A DNA stretch of 64,000 nucleotides from Salinibacter ruber DSM 13855 (GCF_000013045.1 NC_007677.1:3454001-3518000); one strand, 5' to 3'. Shown: positions 37,482 to 47,148, counted from the first letter of the stretch. Notes: a model not told the origin generated them from the sequence alone. Numbers and translations are program-made.

Positions 37482-40400
37482 ATGTTCGACCGCCTCGTCA
37501 CGTCCGTCGTCAAGAATCGGATTCTGGTTCTGCTCCTCATGGCTGTGCTGGTCGGGTGGGGCCTCTACAGCTGGCAGCAGGTGCCGGTGGACGCCTATCC
37601 GGAGCTTACGAACAACCAGGTGCAGATCCTGACACGGGTGCCGGGCATGTCGCCGGTTGAGGTGGAAAAGCTGGTGTCCTACCCCATCGAGACGGGCATG
37701 ACGAACCTCGAAGGGGTGACGGACAACCGCTCGCTGAGCCAGTTCGGCCTGAGCGTCGTCACGCTCGTGTTTGAGGAGGACATGGACCCGTATTTCGTCC
37801 GTCGCCTCGTTTCCCAGCGCCTCTCGAAGGTGAAGGAGGACCTGCCGGAGAAGGCCGAGCCGGGGCTGGGGCCGCTCTCGACGGCCCTGGGCCAGGTGTA
37901 CCAGTACACCCTCACCGACGAGCCGGGCGACGGGCGGTCCTACTCCGCCCGGGCACTCCGCACGATGCAGGACTGGATCCTCGCCCCCGAGCTCCGCACG
38001 GTGGAGGGCGTGGTGGAGGCCAACGCGCTCGGCGGCTTCGTGAAGCAGTACCACGTGCGGTTCCGTCCCGACCAGCTGATGAACCACGGCCTCTCGCTCG
38101 ACGAGGCCTACGCGGCGCTGCGGGAAAGCAATCAGAACGTCGGCGGCAGCTACATCACCCGCAACGACCAGCAGTACGTGGTCCGGGGGGTGGGCCGCCT
38201 CGGGGCCGGCGACGGAACCGTCGTGGAAGACATCGAGAACACCGTCATCACCAGCCGGGCCGGGACGCCGGTCCTGACGAGCGATGTGGCCGACGTGGAG
38301 GTGGGCCACGCCGTGCGCTACGGCGCCGCCACCGCCGACGGCGAGGGGGAGACGGTCGTCGGCATCGTCATGATGCGCCACGGGGCCAACGCCCAGAAGG
38401 TGGTCAACAGTGTGCAGGCCAAGATGGACGAGCTGAAGCAGGCCCTGCCGCCCGGTGTGGGCGTCGACGTGTACTACAACCGCAACGAGCTGACGAGCGC
38501 GGCGATCTCGACGGTCACGACGAGCCTGCTGATTGGGGGCCTGCTCGTGCTCCTCGTCCTCGTCGGCTTCCTCGGGGACTGGCGCTCGGCCCTCATCGTG
38601 AGCCTCGTGCTGCCGATGACGGCCCTCATCACGTTCATTCTCATGAACTACTTCGGGTTCAAGGCGAACCTCATGAGCCTGGGCGGCCTGGCCATCGGCC
38701 TCGGGATGTTCGTGGACGGGGCCATCGTGATGGTCGAGAACATCTACCGTCTCCGCGAGGAGAACCCGGACGCGTCGATCGGCCTCATCGTGGTGCGGGC
38801 CGGGCGGGAGGTGGCGCGTCCGATCGCCTTCTCCGTGGGCGTGGTCGTGGCGGTCTTCCTCCCCCTCTTCACCCTGCAGCAGATGGAGGGGCGCATGTTT
38901 CGGCCCATGGCGTTTACGGTGTCGTTTGCGCTCATGGCTGCCCTGCTGTTGGCCCTCACGATGGCCCCTGCCCTGAGCTCGTACCTGCTCGCCTCCGTGG
39001 GGGATTCAGGCAGGACGCCCGACGCGGCCGACGGATCCCCCCAAGAAAACGGAGCGCCGACCCGGCCTGCGGACGGCTCCCCCGGAGCATCGGCGAACTC
39101 GCAGACCCGCGTGGTGGCGGCCCTCCAGTCGGTGTACGAGCCCCTCCTCGACGCCGCCCTCACCCACCGGTGGGCCACGGTGGGCACCGCCGTAGTCGTG
39201 GTCGGCCTGGGCGCGGGCCTCTTCTCGACCCTCGGGACCGAGTTTGCGCCGGACCTGGAGGAGGGCTCGGTGGCCATCCAGGTGGCCCTGGAGCCGGACG
39301 CCGCCCTCGAAACGTCCACCGAGGTGCAGACGAAGGTCGAGCGCGCCCTCATAGACTTCCCGGCGGTGACCACGGCCGTGAGCAAGACGGGGCGCCCCGC
39401 CGTCGCCTTCGACCCGATGGGCCAGAATCTCACCGACATGTTCGTCGGCCTCGCCCCCCGCGACACGTGGGCATTCGACTCGAAGGCGGCGCTCGTGGAC
39501 TCGATGCGGGCCCGCGTCAACCAAATCCCGGGGGCCAACTTTGCCTTCACCCAGCCCATCGCGCTGCGCCTCGACGAGATGGTGAGTGGGGCCAAGAGCG
39601 AGATCGCGCTCAAGATCTTCGGCGACGACCTCGACGCACTGCGCCGCCTGCAATCGGAGGCCGCCGACGCGGTGTCCGACATCGAGGGCGTGGCGGACGT
39701 GCTGCCCTCCCAGATTGCCGGCTACGGCTACGTGGAGGTCGACATCGACCGCGACCGGGCCGCCCGCTACGGCCTCAGCGTGGGCACCATCCAGCGGGCC
39801 ATCGACGTGGCCATCGGGGGCGAGCAGCTGAGCACGATCCGGGAGGGGGACCGGCGCTTTGCCCTCGTCGGGAAGTTTCAGGCCGCCGCCCGCGGCTCCG
39901 TCGAGTCGATCCGCACCCTGCCGCTGACGACCGCCGAGGGCGCGCGGGTTCGGCTGCAGGACGTGGCGTCCGTTGAGCTTACGGAGGCGCCGGCAGAGGT
40001 GTCGCGGGAGCAGGGCAAGCGAAAAGTGACCCTGGGCATCAACCTCAGCGGCCGCGACGCCGGCAGCTTCGTGGCGGAGGCCAAAAAGGCGTTCCGGAGC
40101 GAGGTGGCCCTTCCCGCAGGGTACCTGGCCGAGTGGGGCGGCCAGTTCGAAAATCAGGAGCGGGCGCAGGACCGGCTCCTGCTCATCGTGCCCATCACGC
40201 TCGCCATCGTGTTCGTGCTCCTGTTCATGACCTTCAACTCCCTGGGGCAGGCGGTGCTCGTCTTCCTCAACATTCCGGCCTCGGTCGTGGGCGGCGTCGT
40301 CCTGCTCTGGGCGATGGACCTCTACATGAGCGTGCCGGCCTCGGTCGGCTTTATCGCCGTGCTCGGGATCGCCGTTCAAAACGGCGTGGTGATGGTGAGC

Positions 40401-40730
40401 TTTATCGACAACCTCCGCGAGCGGGGGCGTCCCCTCGCCGAGGCCGTGCGAACGGGCGCGCTCCTGCGCCTGCGCCCCATCCTCATGACGACGCTCACGA
40501 CGCTGCTCGGCCTGCTGCCGCTGCTGGTCGCCACCGGCATCGGCGCGAACGTGCAGCGCCCCCTCGCGGCCGTGGTCGTGGGCGGCATCTTCACGCTCGT
40601 CCCCTCCACCCTTCTGCTGCTGCCCACCCTCTACGGCTGGTTCAACCCCGAGGCGCAGTCCGAGCGGGCAATCGCCCGGGCGGTGGAGGCCCGCGATCAG
40701 GCCGAGCTTCGGGGCAGCGTGACCGCCTAA
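37482..40730 (+). CDS. Heavy-metal efflux RND pump (CusA/CzcA family)
   Basis: A 1082-residue inner-membrane proton antiporter. The N-terminus (RLVTSVVKNRILVLLLMAVLVGWG) is TM1. The large periplasmic loop contains VDAYPELTNNQVQI. TM4 carries the HME-type proton-relay signature GLGMFVDGAIVMVEN. A second RND half follows from about residue 560 (HRWATVGTAVVVVGLGAG). An acidic Pro/Ser-rich insert of about 40 residues (SGRTPDAADGSPQENG) lies in the cytoplasmic linker, a halophile feature. ATG 37482 (MFDRLVTS) is the start. The signature does not settle the metal (Cu/Ag versus Zn/Co/Cd). Confidence 0.94.
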   Translation: MFDRLVTSVVKNRILVLLLMAVLVGWGLYSWQQVPVDAYPELTNNQVQILTRVPGMSPVEVEKLVSYPIETGMTNLEGVTDNRSLSQFGLSVVTLVFEEDMDPYFVRRLVSQRLSKVKEDLPEKAEPGLGPLSTALGQVYQYTLTDEPGDGRSYSARALRTMQDWILAPELRTVEGVVEANALGGFVKQYHVRFRPDQLMNHGLSLDEAYAALRESNQNVGGSYITRNDQQYVVRGVGRLGAGDGTVVEDIENTVITSRAGTPVLTSDVADVEVGHAVRYGAATADGEGETVVGIVMMRHGANAQKVVNSVQAKMDELKQALPPGVGVDVYYNRNELTSAAISTVTTSLLIGGLLVLLVLVGFLGDWRSALIVSLVLPMTALITFILMNYFGFKANLMSLGGLAIGLGMFVDGAIVMVENIYRLREENPDASIGLIVVRAGREVARPIAFSVGVVVAVFLPLFTLQQMEGRMFRPMAFTVSFALMAALLLALTMAPALSSYLLASVGDSGRTPDAADGSPQENGAPTRPADGSPGASANSQTRVVAALQSVYEPLLDAALTHRWATVGTAVVVVGLGAGLFSTLGTEFAPDLEEGSVAIQVALEPDAALETSTEVQTKVERALIDFPAVTTAVSKTGRPAVAFDPMGQNLTDMFVGLAPRDTWAFDSKAALVDSMRARVNQIPGANFAFTQPIALRLDEMVSGAKSEIALKIFGDDLDALRRLQSEAADAVSDIEGVADVLPSQIAGYGYVEVDIDRDRAARYGLSVGTIQRAIDVAIGGEQLSTIREGDRRFALVGKFQAAARGSVESIRTLPLTTAEGARVRLQDVASVELTEAPAEVSREQGKRKVTLGINLSGRDAGSFVAEAKKAFRSEVALPAGYLAEWGGQFENQERAQDRLLLIVPITLAIVFVLLFMTFNSLGQAVLVFLNIPASVVGGVVLLWAMDLYMSVPASVGFIAVLGIAVQNGVVMVSFIDNLRERGRPLAEAVRTGALLRLRPILMTTLTTLLGLLPLLVATGIGANVQRPLAAVVVGGIFTLVPSTLLLLPTLYGWFNPEAQSERAIARAVEARDQAELRGSVTA

Positions 40731-40758
40731 CGTCCTTTGCCACAGACAACATTCCGCC

Positions 40759-41097
40759 ATGAAGATGATCGTCGCCTACATTCGACCCGTCAAACAGGAC
40801 GAGGTCGTCGAGCGCCTGCGCCGGATGGGCGTGCCCGGCGCCAGCATGCACCCCGTCGAAGGGTTCGGGCGGGAGGCCGAGCCGAGCGGGCAGGACTCCT
40901 ACGGGCCCCAGGTGACGCCCTACGCAGAGATGGTGCGGGTCGAAGTCGTCTGCGCGGACGCCCGGGTTGAGGACTGGACCCGGGCCCTCGCGGAGGCGGC
41001 CCAGACCGGGCGGCGGGGCGACGGCAAAGTGTTCGTGCTGCCGGTCGCCGACGCCGTGGACATCCGAACCCTCCAAACGGGAGATACGGTCGTCTGA
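40759..41097 (+). CDS. PII-like signalling protein of the metal-efflux type
   Basis: A 112-residue GlnB-fold protein (MKMIVAYIRPVKQDEVVERL, ending with the B-loop GDGKVFVLPVADAVDIRT). The T-loop (FGREAEPSGQDSYGPQ) lacks the uridylylated Tyr of nitrogen-regulatory PII. Such divergent PII proteins are known beside CusA/CzcA-type pumps. It starts 28 bp after the pump stop, so it is probably translated from the same mRNA and may modulate pump activity or report metal/nucleotide status. Confidence 0.9.
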   Translation: MKMIVAYIRPVKQDEVVERLRRMGVPGASMHPVEGFGREAEPSGQDSYGPQVTPYAEMVRVEVVCADARVEDWTRALAEAAQTGRRGDGKVFVLPVADAVDIRTLQTGDTVV

Positions 41098-41153
41098 GAT
41101 GCGCTCCGCATCCCGCCCCCACACTGCCCCCAATCCTCGTCGCCACGACTGCC

Positions 41154-41648
41154 ATGACCGCCGCACACCTCCACCTCGCCCTCAACCACATTCCCGTCCT
41201 CGGCACACTCCTCGGCACCGTCCTCCTTGCCTACGGGCTCTGGCAGAGACAAGAGCCCGTCCGGGACGTCAGTCTCGGCCTCCTCGTCGGGGTCGGGGCT
41301 GTCGCCGTAGCGGTGTACTGGACCGGCGAGCCCGCCGAGGAGATCGTCGAAGGCGTGGCGGGGGTCTCCCACGACGCGATCGAGGCGCACGAGGCGTGGG
41401 GCTGGTACGCCGTCCTCGCAAGCACCGGGACGGGCGTGGCCTCGCTCGGCGCCCTGCTGTACGGCCGGTCTCGACGCACACTCGCGCGGTGGGCCGCCCA
41501 ACTTGTGCTCGTGCTCTCCCTGCTCACGACCGGCGTGATGGCCTACACCGCAAACCTGGGCGGGAAGGTGCACCACCCTGAGCTCCGTGCCGCCCCGACG
41601 ACCGTGGGGACGCCCGACGGCCCGGGGGCGGACGTGCACGACGAGTGA
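41154..41648 (+). CDS. DUF2231-like four-helix membrane protein
   Basis: A 164-residue integral membrane protein with four predicted helices and conserved histidines near the membrane faces: HLHLALNHIPVLGTLLGTVL at the N-terminus and IEAHEAWGWYAVLA mid-protein, plus GEPAEEIVEG between helices 2 and 3. This pattern fits DUF2231-type proteins, some of which are suspected to bind haem or metals. It lies 56 bp after the PII-like gene and before a HiPIP gene. Confidence 0.8.
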   Translation: MTAAHLHLALNHIPVLGTLLGTVLLAYGLWQRQEPVRDVSLGLLVGVGAVAVAVYWTGEPAEEIVEGVAGVSHDAIEAHEAWGWYAVLASTGTGVASLGALLYGRSRRTLARWAAQLVLVLSLLTTGVMAYTANLGGKVHHPELRAAPTTVGTPDGPGADVHDE

Positions 41649-41811
41649 GGCGCCGCCGCGCCGCCTCGACGAACGGCCCCCGCCGGACGACGGAATCGGG
41701 GGGATTCCACCACACGAGCGCCCGTCAGAGCTCCCCTAACACCCTTTCCCCTCGTACACAATCTTGCGGATTGCATCTGCATTTTCTCCTTTCACAACCA
41801 CGTACAGTCCC

Positions 41812-42207
41812 GTGACCGATACAAACTCAGACCCTGTGTCCCGACGACAATTTCTTCGCTCGCTCGGCCTCGCCGGGGCCGTGGGCGCGAGTGGCACGCT
41901 CCTGGTGGCCTGCGGGGGCGGCTCCGACGGCTCCGGAAGTGGGGCCGACGGCACCGACAGCGAAAGCGCGACCGCGTCGGCGGACTGCTCCGACCTGTCG
42001 CGCCTCTCGGACGCCCAAAAACAGCGGCGCAAGCAGCAGGTGAATGCCCTGAACTACGTGAAAGCCTCCCCCAAACCAAACAAGAACTGCGCGAACTGCC
42101 AGCTCTACCAGCAGGAGAAGTATGGCTCGGGCTGTGGCGGATGCCAGCTCTTTCCCGGCCCCGTGGCGGGAGAAGGGTACTGCAGCTCCTGGGCCAAACA
42201 GAGCTAG
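41812..42207 (+). CDS. High-potential iron-sulfur protein (HiPIP), Tat-exported
   Basis: Small periplasmic 4Fe-4S electron carrier. The twin-arginine signal SRRQFLRSLGLAGAVGASGTLLVAC ends in Cys, so the protein may be lipid-anchored. An acidic Gly/Ser linker follows, then the HiPIP core with cluster cysteines in NCANCQLY, GCGGCQLFPG and GEGYCSSWA. GTG 41812 places the RR about ten residues from the start; ATG 41764 is an alternative. HiPIPs serve the respiratory chain in Rhodothermus relatives. Confidence 0.9.
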   Translation: MTDTNSDPVSRRQFLRSLGLAGAVGASGTLLVACGGGSDGSGSGADGTDSESATASADCSDLSRLSDAQKQRRKQQVNALNYVKASPKPNKNCANCQLYQQEKYGSGCGGCQLFPGPVAGEGYCSSWAKQS

Positions 42208-42424
42208 GCCCGGCGCCCGCTCGGTTGCCCTTTCGGGGGGACGGCCCGCCCGCCCCCACCGCCATCACGAACCGGGGGCAGGGCCGTCCCCTGCGTTTCC
42301 GGCCCGTATACGGCACGGTTCCCCAGAACGCCGCTGTGGGGGCGCCGCGTGGGTCGGCACGACCGAACCACGGGGCTCGTACAACACGAGTGCATCTACA
42401 GGTCACCCACCGCACGCCCCGTCG

Positions 42425-43168
42425 ATGAGTGACGCCCCCCATCTTTTGCTTGTCGAGGACGAGCCCGACGTCGCCTCGTTCGTGCAGCAGGGGCTCAACG
42501 AAGAGGGGTACGAGGTGAGCTGGGTCGAGGCCGGCCGGCGTGGGCTCGACTACGCCCGGCAGGGCGGCATCGACCTCGTGCTGCTGGACATCCGTCTCCC
42601 CGATCTGTCCGGGCTGGAGGTGTGCGAGCGCCTGCGCCTGCACCGCCCCGAGCTGCCGATCCTGATGCTCACCGCCCTCGACGCCGTGGAGGACCGGGTG
42701 CGGGGCCTCCGGGCCGGGGCGGACGACTACCTCCCCAAGCCGTTTGCCTTCGACGAGCTTCTGGCGCGCATCGAGGCCCTCCTGCGCCGCGTGGACCGGC
42801 CCTCGGAGCCGGGGCGGGTGGAGGACGGGCCGCTCGTGCTCGACCCGGCGGCCCGCACCTGCACCTTCGACGGCGAAGAAGTCGACCTTACGCCCACCGA
42901 GTTCGACCTGTTGGCCTTCCTCATGGCCCGCCACGGCCAGGCGTTGAGCCGCGACACGATCCACCAGGAGGTGTGGGGGCATGATTTCGATCGCGGGACG
43001 AACCTGATCGACGTGTACGTGAACTACGTCCGCCGCAAGCTCGACGAGGTTGGCTGCGAGGCGCCCATTGAAACCGTACGGGGCATCGGCTACCGGTACA
43101 CCGCCTGCTCAGAGGCAGACGCCTCCGCCGACGACCGCTCCTCCCCCACCGATTCCGCGAGCTCGTGA
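42425..43168 (+). CDS. OmpR-family response regulator
   Basis: A 247-residue regulator: receiver domain (1-115) with phosphoacceptor Asp55 in LVLLDIRLPD, acidic pocket VEDEPD, conserved Thr/Lys (LTALDA, LPKPF), and a C-terminal winged-helix domain (LTPTEFDLLAFLMARHG, VYVNYVRRKLDE, ETVRGIGYRY). The stop overlaps the kinase start (TGATG), implying translational coupling. By position it probably controls the adjacent efflux genes, like CusR/CzcR. Confidence 0.94.
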   Translation: MSDAPHLLLVEDEPDVASFVQQGLNEEGYEVSWVEAGRRGLDYARQGGIDLVLLDIRLPDLSGLEVCERLRLHRPELPILMLTALDAVEDRVRGLRAGADDYLPKPFAFDELLARIEALLRRVDRPSEPGRVEDGPLVLDPAARTCTFDGEEVDLTPTEFDLLAFLMARHGQALSRDTIHQEVWGHDFDRGTNLIDVYVNYVRRKLDEVGCEAPIETVRGIGYRYTACSEADASADDRSSPTDSASS

Positions 43169-44673
43169 TGACGGCCTTCCCCTCCCGGCCCGGTTCCCCT
43201 GACGCACCGCCAGACGAACGCCCGTCCTTTCGGCGGCGCCTGCTGATGCGGATCGGCCCCGCGGTCGTGCTCGCCCTCGGCGTGCTGGCCGCCATCGCCT
43301 GGGGCGGGGCCTACCTGACCGTCCACCAGAGCGCGACCGACGCACTGGCGACGGAGGTGAATGAGATGCGCGCCGACGTGGGCGGTCAGGACACACTGGA
43401 CCTGTCCCGGTACGCGTGGGACGAGGCCCACCACCGCCTGGCAGTCGACCGGGTCGACCCCATTTTCGTGCAGGTCTTCACGCCGGACGGCCGCCTCGTG
43501 CGCCGGTCGGCCAACATCGACTCGCTTCCCGTACGCGTTCCGGCCCGGCGCCGGCCGGTTCATGCGGAGGGGATCTGGCCCTCCCTCCATACCTTCACGC
43601 TGGGCGGCCGCTCGTTCTACTACCGCACCCGGCCCCTGCGGGCCTCCTCCGGCGGCCGACTGGGCTTCGTTCAGGTCGCCCGTCTCGTGCCCGAGCACCG
43701 CTCCCTGCTGTGGGGCTTCGGGGCGGCACTGGGCGGCCTCTGGCTGCTGCTGTCGGGCGGGCTGATGGGCCTCGTGGCCTGGGCCGCCGGGCGCGTGCTC
43801 CGCCCGCTCCGCTCCATCACCGAGGTGGCCCGGTCGGTGACCTCCGCGGAGCTAGAGGAGCGAGTCGACATCCCGCCCACCGCCGACCGCGAGACCGCGA
43901 CGCTGGGCCGCGCCTTCAATGCCCTGCTCGACCGGATCGAGGAGCACGTGGCGGCCCTGCGGGGATTTACCGCCAACGCGGCCCACGAGCTGCAAACCCC
44001 CCTCACCGCCCTTCAGGGCCACGTCGAGCTGGCCCTGCGCCGCGAGCGCACCCCGGAGAGCTACCGCGAGACCCTTCGCCTCCTGGACCGCAAACTCGGG
44101 GGGCTGGTGCGGACGCTCCGCGCCCTGCTAACGCTGACCCGCCTCGATCGGGAGGGCGCCTTCGAGCGAAGCCTCGTGGACCTGTCCGCCCTCGCCGCCG
44201 ACGAGGCGGATGCGGTGCAGCCCGCGGCCGACAAGAAAGGACTTGCCCTCACGGTCGACGCCGATGCGTCCGTCCGCGCCTCCGGGCAGCCAGCCCTGCT
44301 CCGGAAGGCGGTCCGGAATCTTCTCGACAACGCCGTCAAGTACACCCGCGAGGGAGGCGTCCGCGTCGATGTCGGGACGACCGCGGACGGGCAGGCGCGC
44401 CTCACCTGCACCGACACGGGGGTGGGCATGTCCGACGAGGAGTGCGCCACGGCGACGGAGCGCTTCTACCGGGGCACCGAGGCCGGCCGCATGGCTCAGG
44501 GAAGCGGGCTCGGCCTCTCGCTCATCCGCCGCATCGTGGAGGAGCACGACGGCGAGCTGCGGCTCGACTCCACCCCAGGGGAGGGCACTCGGGTCACCAT
44601 CATTCTTCCAGCGCCCTCGTCGTCCGTCCCCTCCCTTGAGCCTGAGCACAAGCAGGTGCCCGACGTCGCGTAG
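43168..44673 (+). CDS. Sensor histidine kinase (CusS/CzcS-like)
   Basis: A 501-residue membrane kinase. TM1 (VVLALGVLAAIAWGGAYL), a periplasmic sensor of about 120 residues, TM2 (LWLLLSGGLMGLVAWAAG), HAMP, HisKA with phosphorylated His273 (AAHELQTPLTAL) and HATPase with NLLDNAVKYT and GSGLGLSLI. ATG 43168 overlaps the regulator's stop. It likely senses periplasmic metal or redox for the efflux cluster. A GTG at 43165 is the alternative start. Confidence 0.94.
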   Translation: MTAFPSRPGSPDAPPDERPSFRRRLLMRIGPAVVLALGVLAAIAWGGAYLTVHQSATDALATEVNEMRADVGGQDTLDLSRYAWDEAHHRLAVDRVDPIFVQVFTPDGRLVRRSANIDSLPVRVPARRRPVHAEGIWPSLHTFTLGGRSFYYRTRPLRASSGGRLGFVQVARLVPEHRSLLWGFGAALGGLWLLLSGGLMGLVAWAAGRVLRPLRSITEVARSVTSAELEERVDIPPTADRETATLGRAFNALLDRIEEHVAALRGFTANAAHELQTPLTALQGHVELALRRERTPESYRETLRLLDRKLGGLVRTLRALLTLTRLDREGAFERSLVDLSALAADEADAVQPAADKKGLALTVDADASVRASGQPALLRKAVRNLLDNAVKYTREGGVRVDVGTTADGQARLTCTDTGVGMSDEECATATERFYRGTEAGRMAQGSGLGLSLIRRIVEEHDGELRLDSTPGEGTRVTIILPAPSSSVPSLEPEHKQVPDVA

Positions 44674-45456
44674 CCCCTTTCCCCCAACGGCTGCGCCCGT
44701 GGCAGGGGGACGAACGTGGGGCCTGGCGCGCGGCGGCCCTTTTGGGAGAGACGGGCAGGACTCGGACGCTCCTAAACGAGGCCCCCACCTACAAAACCCT
44801 CCCGGTCGGTTCGGCGGACACACCTGCCCAGTTCCTTTCACTTCTCCGTTTCCACTCGCAGAATTCCATCCCGGCTTCCGGCCGGGACGGGGCCCCGCGG
44901 TTCACGAAACCCTTTTCTCAGAGACGGGGCGATCCGTGCGCGTTCCTGGCCCTCGGCGCCCCGACGCCGGACGAGACACGCCGCCACATAGAAAACGCCC
45001 GGCACCCCCACCAGAGGGCCGGGCGTCGGCGCTTCAGGGCGCCGTTGGGAGAGATGACTGCAATACGAGTCCCACCAGGAACTCGAAGTGCGCCTCAAAG
45101 ACACGCCTGTACCCGCAACCCTAACGTCGCCCGCCCCTGCTTCAGACACTCTTCACTTTGGGGGCCTCAGCGTCGGAGACTCGCGGCTCCGGGTCGGGCG
45201 TTCCCACACCGAAAGCATGGGGGAGCCGGCGGGGACGGCCTCGGCGCACTTCCCTCCATTCGCGTGGACGAGGGGCCGTCCCCCAGCGCCCGTCGGCCCT
45301 GCGGGGTCCCACGACGCGGAGGAGGGCTGGCCGCGCCCCTTCAATGCGTCTTTTATAAACGATGCCGTCACGGTGCTCCGCACACGTTTAATACGCGTCC
45401 GCTGCCCGACGATAACTCCATTCATGCCCGATTTTTGTAACAAAGACGTTTTTCTT
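44674..45456. other. Long intergenic region with orphan terminator
   Basis: About 780 bp between the kinase and the GAF chemoreceptor. A 232-codon plus-strand frame here is Arg/Pro-rich and frame-inconsistent with halophile coding style, so I do not call it. The only clear element is a minus-strand terminator-like hairpin near 45000. The last 100 bp (AT-rich, TTTATAAACG and ACACGTTTAATACG) probably holds the chemoreceptor promoter. Confidence 0.45.
44991..45026 (-). terminator. Orphan minus-strand terminator hairpin
   Basis: ACGCCCGGC (44995-45003) pairs perfectly with GCCGGGCGT (45018-45026) and, read on the minus strand, is followed by TTTTC. No minus-strand gene ends here; the nearest upstream minus-strand gene is clpB beyond 47 kb. 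It may end a small RNA transcribed leftward from about 45.1-45.4 kb. Confidence 0.6.
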
Positions 45457-47148
45457 ATGTGTTCGTTCGCCGACGACACCTCCAAGGCCGAACGGTCCGC
45501 GCCAGCGTCCTCCCCGCAGCCGTCCGCCGACGGCCCAACGCCGTCTCCCGCCCGACGCATATTTGTTGCCTTCGGGGCGGCCATGCTGACCGCCAGCGCC
45601 GGGGTCGCGGGGGCCTTCGCACTGTCATCGGTCTGGATCAGCGCATTCGTTCTCGGCACGTGTGGACTGCTCGCGACCGGAATTGCGAGCCACGTTGCGT
45701 GGCGGGTGGGCCGGTCCGTCCACCGCGTCCGGCATACCGTGGAGGCCCATCCGGCCGAGGGCCGGGGCACATCGCAATCGTCCCGCCCGGATGACTTTTT
45801 CGGGGACCTTCCTGCCCGCCTCCGCACCCTAACCGACGAGGTGGAGCGGAGGGGCGCGCACATGGACGCCCTCGGACAGATGATGACGCGTACGAGCACG
45901 GAGGCGGAGGTGCACGCGGCGTTCCGTACGTTCCTAGAAGAGGTGCGCAACGTGACCCAGGCCCAGTACGCGGCCCTCAGCATCTTCGACGAGAACGGCG
46001 AGATCGTGGAGTTCTTCACGCTCGGCCTGACGGACGAGCAGGAGGCGGCCATCGACCATCCCCCGGAGGGAGAGGGCCTGCTCGGATACATTCCCGAGCA
46101 ACAGGTCACGCTGCGGCTCGACGACATGACCACCCACAGCGAGTCGGTCGGCTTTCCCGACGGGCACCCGCCCATGCAGTCGCTGCTGGCGGCGCCCATC
46201 ACGTATCAGGACCAGGCGCTCGGCAACCTCTACCTGTCGGACAAGGAGGAGGTTACGACCTTCGACGCGGCCGACGAGCGGTTCGTCGAGGCGGCCGCGG
46301 AAGCGGCGGCCGTCCTCATCAACGAGCGGCAGTCGCGGCGGCGCAACGAGCGCACCCGACAGACGCTCCGCCGCGAGACACGGGCCCTCGCCGACGTGCT
46401 CGGGCAACTGGCCGAGGGCGACCTGTCGGTCGACGTTCCGCAGGACAGCGACGACGAGGACCTGGCCCGCGTGTGGGCCCGACTGGACGAGACGGTGCAC
46501 AGCCTCCGCACCCTCATCGGGCGCATTACCGAAGCAACCCGGGAGCTCTCCGCCACGTCCACCCAGCTGTCCAGCACGGCAGACGACATGTCGGCCGGGG
46601 CCGAAGAGCAGTCGACCCAGCTCGACGACGTCGCCGCGGCGATGGAGGAGATGTCGCGAACCATTGGCGAGAACGCCGAGACGGTCGACCGCACGTCCAA
46701 GCGTGCCGAGGCCGCCCGGGCAGCAGCCCAAGAGAACGGCGACATCATCTACCGGGCCATCGAGAAGATGGAGCAGGTCGGTGAGGTCGTCGAGCACTCC
46801 GCCGAGACGATCAACCAGCTGGGCGCCTCCAGCGAGGCAATCGGGGAGATCGTGGCGACGATCGACGACATCGCGGACCAGACGAACCTGCTCGCCCTCA
46901 ACGCCGCCATCGAGCAGCAGTCCGCCACGAGCGAGCGGGTCTCCCAAAACATCAAGGAGATCTCGACGGTCACCTCGCAGACCGCCCAGGACGTGACGGA
47001 GATCGCCCAGTCCGCCGCCGACCTCAGCGACCTGTCCGGGCGGCTCGTCGCCACGACCGACCAGTTCGTCCTTGAGGGCGAGGACCAACAGGCCCCCGCG
47101 GCGTCCCCGGCCCGTGGCGACGGGGCGCCGTCCGTCTCGGCACCGTAG
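45457..47148 (+). CDS. GAF-domain chemoreceptor with shortened signalling hairpin
   Basis: A 563-residue protein (an in-frame ATG at 45424 is possible). Two hydrophobic helices (about 25-75) precede a GAF domain (about 145-290, ending GNLYLSDKEEVTTFDAADERFVEAA), a HAMP-like segment (GQLAEGDLSVDVPQDSDDEDLARVW) and an MCP coiled coil. The tip reads [16 protein letters not shown] (ends residue 486) but jumps straight to QQSATSERVSQNIKEIST. The turn and most of the descending arm (FAVVAxEVR etc.) are absent compared with the MCP at 32421-34265. Signalling to CheA/CheW may be altered or lost. Confidence 0.88.
   Translation: MCSFADDTSKAERSAPASSPQPSADGPTPSPARRIFVAFGAAMLTASAGVAGAFALSSVWISAFVLGTCGLLATGIASHVAWRVGRSVHRVRHTVEAHPAEGRGTSQSSRPDDFFGDLPARLRTLTDEVERRGAHMDALGQMMTRTSTEAEVHAAFRTFLEEVRNVTQAQYAALSIFDENGEIVEFFTLGLTDEQEAAIDHPPEGEGLLGYIPEQQVTLRLDDMTTHSESVGFPDGHPPMQSLLAAPITYQDQALGNLYLSDKEEVTTFDAADERFVEAAAEAAAVLINERQSRRRNERTRQTLRRETRALADVLGQLAEGDLSVDVPQDSDDEDLARVWARLDETVHSLRTLIGRITEATRELSATSTQLSSTADDMSAGAEEQSTQLDDVAAAMEEMSRTIGENAETVDRTSKRAEAARAAAQENGDIIYRAIEKMEQVGEVVEHSAETINQLGASSEAIGEIVATIDDIADQTNLLALNAAIEQQSATSERVSQNIKEISTVTSQTAQDVTEIAQSAADLSDLSGRLVATTDQFVLEGEDQQAPAASPARGDGAPSVSAP

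Noticed and set aside
44742-45440. 232-codon plus-strand frame between the kinase and the GAF receptor
   Set aside because: Arg/Pro/His-rich, not acidic like the genuine proteins, and crosses a terminator hairpin.
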